Source: Isoetes taiwanensis
Lineage: Eukaryota > Streptophyta > Lycopodiopsida > Isoetales > Isoetaceae
NCBI GenBank assembly: GCA_021234155.1
Contig: JAJEKV010000009.1
Location: 6,561,546 to 6,625,545 of the forward strand
Length of the DNA stretch: 64,000 bases
Direction of reading: 5' to 3'
The position numbers and the translations under genes were made by a program. Below are positions 10,905 to 21,018 of the stretch, piece after piece (positions within the stretch are counted from its first letter, which is position 1; every line of letters starts with the position of its first letter). The notes under the pieces were generated by a model, which saw only the letters and a program-made list of their open reading frames with translations, searched no databases and had not been told where the DNA came from.

Positions 10905-11391
10905 TTACCATGAAAGGAGACATCTGAGATGACTCACAGCAGCACTATTGTAGGCGAATTCCACCAAGTGGATGTACTCATCCCACTTGGACTGCTTATT
11001 CCACACAAAGCTTCTAAGCATATCTTCAATGATTCGATTCGTCCTCTCCGTCTGACCATCTGTTTGGGGATGATATGCCGTGCTCATGGAGAGCTTCCTC
11101 TGAATGGTGCTAAAGAGGTCCTGCCAAAAGGCACTTATAAACTTAGAATCCCTGTCAGATATTATCTCCCGAGGCATGCCATGGAGTCTAAAAATCTCCT
11201 TTACAAATAGCTTGGCAGTATCTAATGCTGTGTCCGTAGTCTTACAAGGCACAAAATGTGCCATCTTGGATAGTTTGTCTACTACGACCATCAATGCATC
11301 CTTGCCTCGAAGGGTTTTGGGAAGTCCCGTTATAAAATCCATGCTTATGACCTCCCACTTAGCATTTGGCACTCCCAAAGGCTCTAAGGCA
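10905..11391 (-). pseudogene. Element 1 integrase catalytic core, separated from its N-terminus by element 2
   Basis: The core shows the DDE residues in context: ISMDFITGLP (first Asp), IISDRDSKF (second Asp) and QTERTNRIIEDML (Glu). It starts immediately after the CCTGG duplication of element 2 at 11392-11396. The matching N-terminal half ends at 23474 with ...LRIPG. Without element 2 the reading is LRIPGALEPLGVPNAKWE, an uninterrupted frame. A short frameshift near the right end precedes the chromodomain part. Confidence 0.92.
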
Positions 11392-11396
11392 CCTGG
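11392..11396 (-). repeat. Element 2 target-site duplication, left copy
   Basis: CCTGG here and at 23469-23473 flank the 12-kb nested element. Confidence 0.9.
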
Positions 11397-13847
11397 TGTT
11401 AGCCTAAAACCTGGAATTTTAGTCTAACCTCAAAGGAAGTGCAAACAAACTGGTCAGGACCTCCAGATCACTTAGGGTGATCAATCCTCGATCATATAAA
11501 GCAAAAGAACTCAATTTGAAATGCTAGATTTCTCAATATCACTACAGTCCCTGAAGCAAAAAAAACTGTCAGAACAAAAATCAGTTTAGCAGTCACACCC
11601 TTTAAGATTTTTGAGTTTTGATTTTTGGTATGGTTTATAGACAAGTGGAGGAAGCTACTGGTGAAAGTCTGACTCGATTTGGATAGAGGAAGGCCAAGAA
11701 AATCTATGTCAAAGTTCAGTAAAAAATTGGTCAATGCCAAAACAGAGAGCCAAAATTTGCAAATATAGTTTGGTGATGAATCTTGAGTTGGAATTTGTAT
11801 AAACAGCTTCAAAATAAACTCTAGATCATGTGCATAAGGTTTTCTTGACAAGCAAACACTATGATATTTCTTGAGATGGGCCAAAGTCTCGATTTACATC
11901 ACGATTTATGGCGGTTATGGAAAAACTATTTTTCTTTGTTTTCTTTACATATAAGCAATACTCAAACCTTTTAAAGAATGGGACCACGACTATTTAATTT
12001 GGATTCTACTTTAAATATCTGGTTTCTATTAGTTTAGGCAGTGAGAACAACTTGAGACAAAAGAAGATGGAAACACTATTTTGTCCGGGCAATGAATATG
12101 CATTCAAATCATAAGATATCACGGGGAGTTTAGAATTCTCGGCAAGTAATACCGGGATAATGCTTGAGAACAGATCCCAAGGCATTGTCAACTTCTGAAA
12201 ACCCAAAATTATCGAAAAGAAAATAATAAGATAATTTGAGTAGCGATAGGAGTTTTGATGTCAAATAAGTCACAACAGAAGTCGGTCTTCAATCAAAATA
12301 CTGTCAATCTTCAATCTCGGCGAGGATTAGCGAGAATTTGAGGTAGAAACGGATCAAGAGAATATCGGGGAATATAGAAATCGCCCGGATCCGCAGGGTA
12401 TATCTCAGGGGGTGTTGATTTGATCTGTGATCTTGGCTTAAGAACTGTTCTTCCCCAAAACTAGCTTCGGCGAGTGATTTTAGGCCTAATTTGAGCAATT
12501 TCTATCAAACCAAGTGCCACAGAGGATCACCGAGGTCTCGGAAAAGGTTCAGGAGCTGATTTCGGGAGAAAATTGGCGGGGTTCAATCAAATTATGGCAC
12601 GATTTGGCCGGATTTAGCAGGTTCCCCCGTTTCTTAGGGTTCATCGAAAAAATCTTGAGGGTGATATATCCCACAGGCAAAAACGAGTCTGGAGGCTTCT
12701 GTATATAAGGAATAGTGTTGACCTCACTATTGACTTTTAAGTGCCACACGAGAGGGACAACCAGCAGGTGTCTGGCCCCCCCTGCTTGCCACGTGGAAAA
12801 ATGGGGGTGGACCTGGGGCTAATGATGTAGAAATAGATAGGGTAGATAGGCTAGAATAGGTTTTTCTTTTTTTTTTTTTTATACGCATCCCAAGAAATAA
12901 TATTTGAGGAATTTTCCAAGGTCTTTTTTGAATTTTGGAAAGGCCAACATAGCTATTTTTTGCCAAGCTCCAAATCTAGAGTGTTTTCAAGTCAAATTGA
13001 GATACTTGGAATTTTGCCCATTTTGACCATGGTCAATGAGTTTTCAACCTTGGGAATGGTGAAAAAATCATAGGAAGAGGGTGAAAAGATAGGAAAAAAA
13101 AAGGCTATGGCGGGGATTTAGGGAAATAAGATGAAAGTAAAATTCAAGCCTCCTTGCTCTTGAAGTTTTTCATGATCTCTTGAGAGCAATTCACAAGTGG
13201 AGGTGAGGCCAATAAAAATATAGGTAGTGAAGTAATGAAAGAAGGCATGACAAGGTGGAAATGGGGTATAAAAAGAAAAGGAAAGTGGATATGGAATGGA
13301 TGAAATGGATAAAGGATGGAAACCCACAGTAGCACATGATCTTATCTCCAAAGCTCAAATCATACCTCATAACTTTGCTCAAGGCCCTAGGGTCTTCCAA
13401 ACTTCTAAAAGGTCTTCCAATCTTCAAGGCCTAAACAAGAGCAAAATTCACCTTTAAAGTGACATCTTCATAGGTGTGACTTCCAAACCATTGGTGCAAC
13501 TCCATTTAGCCCCATATGAGTGAATATGAGCAACATGCTTATAACTCCTTGTATAGCTTGCTATATCCTTTGCCTGTCTTCAAGAAATAAGAATGTAACT
13601 AGAAAATTTCCTCAAAGGAAAGAATTAGGCTATACAACCAAGATCCCAAGGGTCTTCCAAACTTGAGCCAATTTCTTCCAAACTCTAGCGGGATCAAAAT
13701 AACACTAACTCTTACCATATGAGTAATAGGAAAGTAACTTAAGATGAAACCTCAAAAGAAACCACAAGTCTTCCAAACTCGACAAGTATCTTCCAATCTT
13801 GAAACTCTAGGTATCATGATGGTCCATGTTGCCCAAAAGGGGCAACA
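11397..13847 (-). repeat. Element 2 3' LTR
   Basis: A 2451-bp direct repeat of 21019-23468. Most of the sequence is identical. Differences cluster in short patches, for example at 11450-11470 and 12020-12140, often at CAG/CTG/CCGG. On the plus strand it starts TGTTAGCC and ends GGGCAACA. Confidence 0.93.
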
Positions 13848-13862
13848 TCTCCTCAAAAAAAG
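13848..13862 (-). promoter_or_regulatory. Possible polypurine tract of element 2
   Basis: The minus strand directly before the 3' LTR start reads ...GAGGAGA then TGTTGCC. The tract is short and less clear than that of element 1. Confidence 0.4.
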
Positions 13863-14447
13863 GGAAAGAATGAGGCTGGTCCCCTCGGCCTCAAAGGAAA
13901 AAAAATGCTAACCCCGAGGTCTTCAAAATATCAACAAGTGGTGGAGGGAATAGAATTACTCTGCGGTGGTGGGAAATATGAGGCGAGTATAAGGTAATGG
14001 AGAGAGTGATAAGAAAATAAGATCAAATGGAGGGTAGGACAACTCAAGGCAGTGAATATGGAGAAGAAGTGGATGAACACATATGACAATGATAATCAAA
14101 TTAGCATGAGTGCCAAATAAAGGGATGAGTAACAATGTAGGATTAGCACTCTTAAAATTTCATATGGAAGCAAGGGCTAGATGGAAAGAGGCCAACTTAA
14201 GACAAATAAGAGTAATGAGCAAATGGACCTGAAATGACAACACTCAAAATTGTTTAAGCATAGCAAATCTCTACCCTATTTAACTAAACTTCTACTATTC
14301 AAGAAATTTGGCTCATACAACCATTGAATGTATTTCAAACTAAAAATTCAAACCTTCAAACCAAAAATTCAAACCATCGAGCTCGAACCCTAATTTGCTC
14401 CTCCTCTCGCTTCGTGCTCGAGAAAACTTCGACCTCCCTTGCCGATC

Positions 14448-15201
14448 ATGGCTCCTTTTTCTTACCATACACCTATACGGGACAATGTAACAGCTGATCC
14501 GAGCTATTTAGGAGTGCTTCTGCGCTTGATCCAGCTCTGAGGAGTACCTATTCCTTATGGTGTAATCAGGACACTGTGCAAGAAATGCATCTGAGATGCG
14601 AGAATGGGACAATGTTTTAATTAATGAAGAACCTCTTCCTCGTGGAAATTTTCTCGGTGCACATGCATTTACGGCGGTGTATATGGGAAGGCACAAATGT
14701 TGACCAAAACTACCACGACTCGAAAAGGAACTCTACAAAAAAGACATGAACCATGATCACCTTGCCATGGAGTGTTTCCTTGGGCAAAAGACTTATCAAG
14801 AGAAACTAGCGACCTTTGCCGCGGTGTCGAGAACACAAAGGCTCTGTGGGCGGAATTTTTACAAGGGAATGTATTCGGATGCTACATATGCACTACTTTT
14901 TGTGTAAGCATCATCATGAGGTGACGGATGCTCAATTTGGCGGTATAGGCGGTTATACTACTCCCACGGATGCTAGCGGATAGCTATGGTTCCTTGATGC
15001 TTCTCATGATAAAAAGAGATGCATTTCAAACTCTGAAAAGAAATCTCCGGAGTGAAGATCGGTATGTTTTGGTACCATGAACAATTTTTTTTACCGGATA
15101 TAATGGTCTCTTGGATCTTTGCGGATGGCTCTCCTTGGGACAAGATTCCTACTATCCCTTGGGGAATCTTGATAGCATTGGTTTCCTATGAGAGGATCTG
15201 A
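14448..15201 (+). pseudogene. Antisense gene of element 2, unknown function
   Basis: On the strand opposite to gag-pol, between integrase and the 3' LTR, a degenerate reading frame of about 250 residues can be followed through several frame changes. It starts at an ATG (MAPFSYHTPIRDNVTADPSY), then GVPIPYGVIRTLCKKC and EMREWDNVLINEEPLPRGNF. The next piece is the 67-codon stretch at about 14703-14909 (LEKELYKKDMNHDHLAME, TYQEKLATFAAVSRTQRL, YKGMYSDATYALLFV). It ends with MVSWIFADGSPWDKIP, with a stop at 15199-15201. I do not recognise the family. Some Tat-lineage elements such as Grande carry an antisense gene in this position; that is recalled, and homology is not shown. Confidence 0.5.
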
Positions 15202-15220
15202 TCATCTGTAAATTTGTGTA

Positions 15221-15240
15221 CCCCCTTTTTTTTTTTTTTT
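15221..15240. repeat. Poly(T) tract
   Basis: A run of about 16 T just after the antisense gene of element 2. It may be a slippage tract or a relic of an inserted poly(A). No target duplication was seen. Confidence 0.4.
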
Positions 15241-15497
15241 GACGAATAGAAATTATGTTGCTATTTTTGAAATTGTGTGGTGTTGAAAAAAATATTTATG
15301 CTTCAAACAGAACACACAATTAGCTCACCTCAAAGGAAAAATGGTCTTGATGGTACAAGTATTAAGAACCTTGAATACAACTAACCAAAAACAACTTAGC
15401 AAATCCAATCAACAAGAATCTACAGCTTAAGCCTAAAGGGAAATGAACAGAACCAATCAAAAGAGTTTTAAATCTTCAATTTTCAACAACAATTAAC

Positions 15498-16290
15498 CTA
15501 CTCTAAGTTAAAATAAGTATTCATATAGGAGCAAAAAGGCCTAAACATGCATGTTGAGGCCAATATCTTCAAATCTTTGGATATTTGTAGGATTTGGTAA
15601 TTCAAAACTGTTTTGAGATCCTTAAGCCAATAGGATGAGCAGCCAGCTTCTTTTACAATCTGGTAAGGGCCTTCCCAAGGATTTTCAAATTTAGATAGCT
15701 TACCTTCATTTGCAACATCCCATTTGAGCACGAGTTCCAATGGAGCAAATCTATCCTGGAGCTTGTGAGCTGCTTTAAAAGGCTGCACTCCTAGCCTTCT
15801 TAAGTAGATTGAAGTTTTACGCATCAAATCTATCCTCATCCAATTTTAGCAAAACTTCATACACGTGTTGTAATGCTTGATGAAACTCGGATCCAACTTG
15901 AGTGCCATTCTCAAAGAGGAATCTCCAACTCAGCAGGAATAAGCTGCTTCAACACCATAAACCAAACTGAAGGGAGAAGCATTAGTGGCGGCTTTAGCGG
16001 TGATTCTATGAGCCCAAAGGGCATCATATAATTTCAAATGCCAATCTTTTTGGTTTTGGCAAACCGTTTTTACGCAAAATTCCCTTAAGCACTTTGTTAG
16101 TAGACTTCGGCTTGACCATTTCCTTGAGGATAATAGGCTGAGCTTTTCACATGTCTGATTTTGAGACTTGAAACAAAATTTGAATAACCTCATTAATAAA
16201 AGTAGAGCCTCTATCGGTCAAAATTTTTGAAAGGGATTCCAAACCTAGAACAAATATTTTCATGCAAAAACCTAGCGATAGTATATGCAT
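15498..16290 (-). pseudogene. Element 2 integrase core and C-terminus
   Basis: The minus strand contains a core fragment (LKLYDALWAHRITAKAATNASPF, ending PFSLVYGVEA). This matches the ALWAYRT...TPFSLVYG block of Ty3/gypsy integrases. A C-terminal fragment follows (PFKAAHKLQDRFAPLELVLK, FENPWEGPYQIVKEAG). No chromodomain follows. The frame changes several times, and the catalytic Asp motifs were not read with confidence. Confidence 0.75.
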
Positions 16291-16398
16291 TTGCTTTTCT
16301 CAAAGGGTCTTTGCCGACCATTTGGTAAATAAATCTGTGGCCACAACAATGTATTCATCTTTGAAGCGAAGATGGGGGATTTATAGGGCCAACATAAT

Positions 16399-17195
16399 CT
16401 AGCCCCCAAACTTGAAATGGGCACAGGGGACACAATCCCGATAAGAGGCGGGGATGCAAAATTTTCTTACCAAAGATCGGCATTGATGGCAAGTTTTAAT
16501 GACATCATAGCAATCTCTAAATAAATGAGGCCAAAATAACCAGACCTTAATATTTTTTTTTTTTTGGCAGTTGTATCTGCTGCAAAATGGCCACCACAAA
16601 CACCTTTATGATTCTCAGCAAGCACTAAGGCAGCCTCCTCTTCATCAACACATCTTAAAAGAACTCCATCCCTGTTTACCTTGCACAAAATATCTCCAAT
16701 CAAGGTGTAAGTTAAACATTTTAGCCTAAACTTGTAAGCTTGACCTTTAGAAAGTTCAGAAGGTATCTCTTGATATTGGAGGAATTTTCTAATAGGTTCT
16801 TTACCAACCATGAACTTTTTACACGAAAGATCTTGCTCATTTGCCACAAGATTAGCCATCTCCCCTTCTTCTTGTACAACTTCTTCATGCTCAAAATAGG
16901 CGGAGGGTAAATACAAGCTCGGGTTATTCACCACATGGATAACCTTAACCTTTAAATCATATGACTGGAGCCTACAAGCCCACCTATGAAGCTTGGGTTT
17001 TTCCAACTTCTTACCATACAAAAAAGGCATGGGATTCTGCTGCATATAAACAGTAGCTTGGGATTTTTGTAGAAGATGTCCTTGCCTTTCTATTAAAAAA
17101 ATAAGAGCAGCAGCACTTCTCTCTATCTTAGGATATCTCTCCTCAGTTTGAGACCATTGTTTACTTGCAAAAGCAATGGGGTGTTTTTCCTGCAA
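16399..17195 (-). pseudogene. Element 2 RNase H and integrase zinc-binding region
   Basis: An open stretch of 242 residues begins in the standard Ty3/gypsy RNase H (KHPIAFASKQWSQTEERYPK, then LHRWACRLQSYDLKVKV). It continues to the integrase N-terminus (VLAENHKGVCGGHFAADTTAK). The last part is frameshifted; a second frame gives SGYFWPHLFRDCYDVIKTCHQC-like sequence, completing an HHCC zinc site. The RNase H removes RNA during reverse transcription. Confidence 0.82.
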
Positions 17196-17606
17196 AATAG
17201 CAATCCCAACAGCTTTTTTTTAGTAACTTGATAATATAGATTGTGAATGGCAATGAGAGATCTGGAGCTTTCAACCGAGAGTGGCATGGCAAATAGCTTC
17301 TATAATCTGCACAAAGGCCTTCTCACATTCATCAGGTCAAACAATAGTTTTGTATTTACTTTCTTTCTTACTAACATGGCCTACTCACGGTTGGTTTGGA
17401 GATAGGACTAACATGGTGAGAGAAATTAGGCACATAAATTCTCAAAAAAGAAGTCATCCCCATAAATTCTTTGACATCTCAGAGTGTCTTAGGGTGCGAA
17501 GCTTCTTCAAGGCAATAACTTTCTCTTCACCCACTTGAAGACCACAGGCGAGACCTCATGGCCTAACAATTGACCTTTGGATGACAAAAAGATGCACTTT
17601 TGGGAT

Positions 17607-18120
17607 TTAGATTAACTCCATTTCGTCGCATAATATAAATATCCTTGTTAGTTCTGAAATATGGTCACTTACTTGATTACCTAAGCATAAATCATCCAAA
17701 AACTCTAAATTGTTAAGGTCATGCTTGCAAAAACAATGTCCATAACCCTCTGAAATGTAGCGGGGGCATTCATCAAACCAAAAGGCATCCTTTTCATTGC
17801 AAATGTTCCCCATGGAGTGATGAAAGATGTTTTGGGCTGATCTTCTGTTTGATGCTTATCGATTAAATCCGGAGAAACCGTCCAAAAATGAGTACATGGA
17901 TTTACCAGACTCTTTGCATAAATGATTTCTTCTAAAAAGGCAAGGGATAACAATCTTTAATAGTAGCCTTATTAAGATCTCTATAATCTACACAAATTCT
18001 CAAAGAACCATTTTTTTTTAATCTTTGGAACAATGCATGAAACCGGGGAAGGATTCACAATAGGCACTACCAAACTGATTCACGCATTTTAAACGGCTCT
18101 TGTTTGATAAGATCCAAAAG
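17607..18120 (-). pseudogene. Element 2 reverse transcriptase
   Basis: Clear RT motifs on the minus strand include [35 protein letters not shown] and [11 protein letters not shown]. The region upstream contains INSSLLDLIKQEPFK-like sequence with frame breaks. The YxDD region lies in a frame-broken part, so the gene is not intact. Confidence 0.82.
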
Positions 18121-18399
18121 TGAAGAATTAATTCTTCTCAACTTCGCATAACAGGTTTGGCATCTTCTCGAACCTTAATTTCAAACTCACAAATTTTTTT
18201 ATCAACCCCTTTCGGTTCTGAATACTCCCAAGCAAAACATCCACCCAATCCTCAAATAACTCAACCATTTTACCTTGATCACCTTCATTATATAAGTCTC
18301 CCATTTGCGGGGTCCTAGATATACCTCCTTTATGCACTTCAAGCTCTTTAAGTGATTCCTCTTGTGCTAGGTTGATAGTTAAGATGGGATGGAATTGGG

Positions 18400-18912
18400 A
18401 AAACTCCTCTTCATCTAAGACATCCTCTTGAATAGCTCCTTGGACAAATACTCCATAAGGGTTTTTACGCACAATGAGTCGACTTCAAAATTTTTAGATC
18501 TAGGAATATGTAAAATCTCCCAATGATCAAAAAAAAAGTTAATAATTCTCTGGCTTGAGCACTCGGATCCTCCATGTCTTGATGTTTAGTTCGATATTCT
18601 CCCAAGATTTGTCTACAAACAAGTTGTGAGTCTCCATAAATAACAATATGAGAAATACTCATACACCTTGCTTCTTGTAAACACCGCAATGAGGGCTTTG
18701 TATTACTGCTTTGCATTAGAAGAAATATTAGGGTGAATTCTCCCTATCTTAGTCATCAACTTAAAATCTGCATCCTTCAAAATAGCGTGGAAGAAGCAAT
18801 CCCGATTTTTTGACATACCTCCATCAAACCCGAGAGATAGGCTTTTTGCCTTGGTCGGGAGATTCAACATGCATGTAAGCAAAGTTGACAACCTCTTCAT
18901 GTATACTAGCAT
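18400..18912 (-). pseudogene. Archaeal-type RNase H (aRH) of element 2, upstream of RT
   Basis: Motifs of the additional RNase H occur in order: FDGGMSKN (first Asp), SSNAKQ with YKALIAV in the next frame, IVIYGDSQLVCRQILGEYRT (catalytic Asp of the YGDSQLV block), and ILHIPRSKNFEVDSL in a shifted frame. This is the RNase H that Tat-lineage elements carry besides the usual one. Here it lies between the protease and the RT, whereas in Ogre-like elements I recall it between RNase H and integrase. Two frameshifts break the reading. Confidence 0.75.
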
Positions 18913-18963
18913 CCAGGCCTAAATTGTAAACACCCAAATCTTCTTCACATAGTATGTCCACAT

Positions 18964-19212
18964 CTATGAACCTAATGTTAGCGGATGGATCAGTTTTGTT
19001 TGCGGTTTGGTGAAGTTGCTCCATTGGAAATGGTGCAAGTGCCTTCGAACCATCTGGTCGGCATCCCTTTTTTTCATCCATCTCCTTCCTAATAATAGAT
19101 CATAGATATTAGCTTGATTAACATTTTCAAAATCAACAACCACAAATGTGGCCCGGCACAATGATTCCCCACAATATTCCGGATATACATTTCTTACTAT
19201 TCCCTTAGGCAC
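18964..19212 (-). pseudogene. Element 2 protease end (putative)
   Basis: The stretch VVVDFENVNQANIYDLLLGRRWM resembles the ...YN.ILGRpWL end of retropepsins in Tat/Athila elements. The catalytic DTG/DSG region was not found in an intact frame upstream. The frame is broken. Confidence 0.5.
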
Positions 19213-19749
19213 AACTTTAGCATTTGAAAAAGATTTTTAGAACAATGGAAGTATTATCTTCTACCTTGAGATCCGGTGCCTTCATAACATGATAAGGCAT
19301 AACATTAAGAAAGAACCTCCATCCGACAAAACTTTGTCTAGATGGGAAGTTCCTATAGTAGCACTACAAGTAAAAGCACACGGATCTTGGTTTGCTCGAG
19401 GCAAAGCCCGCGAAATATTGTTGCGGGGTTTCAGCGGCAACCTCTTCAATATCTGGAGTGCTTTTGATCAACTTTTCCCTGTATGATGGTGCAATTCTCG
19501 GCCGAGTTAATAAATCCACGATAACCTTAGAATTTTTTCATAAGTAATTCAAATTCATCCAACTCGAGAATCTTTACATTTATACCTTTGAGCGGGGAGG
19601 AGGAGCTATATTAGAGGATCTGATTGAAATGTTACCTTATGAGGTGGAGCGAACACACACTGTAGATGCATTTGGATGAGCTCGCGCGCGTGTGCGCACA
19701 ACCATAACATCTTGCTCTTCACATTCTCCTGCACAAGTCTCAATAAAAC

Positions 19750-20030
19750 TTATATTTGACATTTGTTTACCTTTATCTTGTTTTTCAAAATAAGCCTTAA
19801 CTCTTTGCAATACTTCTCCTCATGACCTATTTCCTTGCAAAAGAGCAAAGCGGGACAATCTCTACCAAAGTGACCTCTTCTATGACACTTAGGACATTGC
19901 CTTGCAAAACACCTTTGCTCGACTCTATGGTAAGGTTTACCACGGTTTGTGCATTCGGGGAGGTGGGGCATCTTTCTTTGTTTTTAATTCGATAAAGTTG
20001 TTTGGTAACTTCAAAAAGTGCCTCGGACAC
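19750..20030 (-). pseudogene. Element 2 gag zinc knuckles
   Basis: Contains CPKCHRRGHFGRDC, a CCHC knuckle, followed by a second cysteine/histidine cluster (LFCKEIGHEEKYC). These are nucleocapsid-type RNA-binding motifs. The rest of gag between here and 20666 is frame-broken. Confidence 0.75.
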
Positions 20031-20665
20031 TTTCTTGATCTCGATTTCATCTACGAAACATGAGGATCAATTCTTGACCTTGGACTTCTTCTTCTCTTTT
20101 TGTCTTTGCATAAGCAGGGGGCGGCATTAGCAAAATGTAAATCATGTTCAGTTCCATGATGAGGAGGATAAAATGGATCTCTCGATCTCTTCATCGGGAA
20201 GATAGCTTAATAGTTACGCGGATCTCGACCTTTACAAATGTTTTATGGATAGAATCCAACTCACCAAATTTTTTGTAATTTTAATAACTTCCTATAGATC
20301 CTAGGTCTAGACATCAAACCTCGATAAAGGAAGCAACTAGGTGCAATGTTGGATGAGTAACACGATTCTGTTACACACTAGCAAATAAAATTAAATCTCT
20401 CCACATCTTGCTTTACACTCTCACGGGTCTAATGGAAAATGAGTTGAGTTCAAAGACAAGATCACAGGGTGAAGTAGCCTTACAAACCTTGATAGAAACT
20501 TGTGTTCCAATTCATCCCCTTTGGTACCTATAGGCGGCTCAAAATCGAGCCAAGATCGGCCTCATCACCCTTCATGCATTTGATGAATTACGCAAACACG
20601 GAACCCTTCTTTCTCCCATGTTCTTCATAATAGTCTTCAAAGTTTTTTTAGAAAATGGTTGGCAT

Positions 20666-20983
20666 TCATGGAAGAATCATAGCAAGGGGAAAGCGGGGTA
20701 TAGTCAACTCAAAATGATAAGGTCTTGATGGAGGAACAGTGGCGAGGTTGATCTGTTCAAAAAGTTTATGAATTTGTGAAGAAGAGGGCCTGAGGAAAAT
20801 ATTTGTAATATTTGTAGACTGATAGAGAGGAGCTGGTGGAGGAATAGGCAAGTTGGGAGTATTTGTAGCATTAGTGGTAGATCTGGTAGCCACTCTCATG
20901 CTTACTCCTACCAAATCTGGTTGATTTGTCTCCTCAGGTGGTTCAGCAGACTCTGAAATCTTCCTTGGTGCCATTGAGTTCAA
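20666..20983 (-). pseudogene. Element 2 gag N-terminus
   Basis: A 105-residue open frame starts with an ATG about 36 bp downstream of the 5' LTR. It is rich in Pro, Thr and Asn (PNLPIPPPAPLYQSTNITN), like the disordered start of gag, and ends PSRPYHFELTIPRFPL. Confidence 0.55.
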
Positions 20984-20998
20984 TTTCCAGGTAAAAAT

Positions 20999-21014
20999 CT
21001 CGGTAGGACCTCCA
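20999..21014 (-). promoter_or_regulatory. Primer-binding site of element 2
   Basis: On the minus strand the LTR end ...CTAACA is followed by TTTT, then TGGAGGTCCTACCGAG. It begins with TGG, as complementarity to a tRNA 3'-CCA requires. The cognate tRNA is not identified. Confidence 0.6.
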
Positions 21015-21018
21015 AAAA

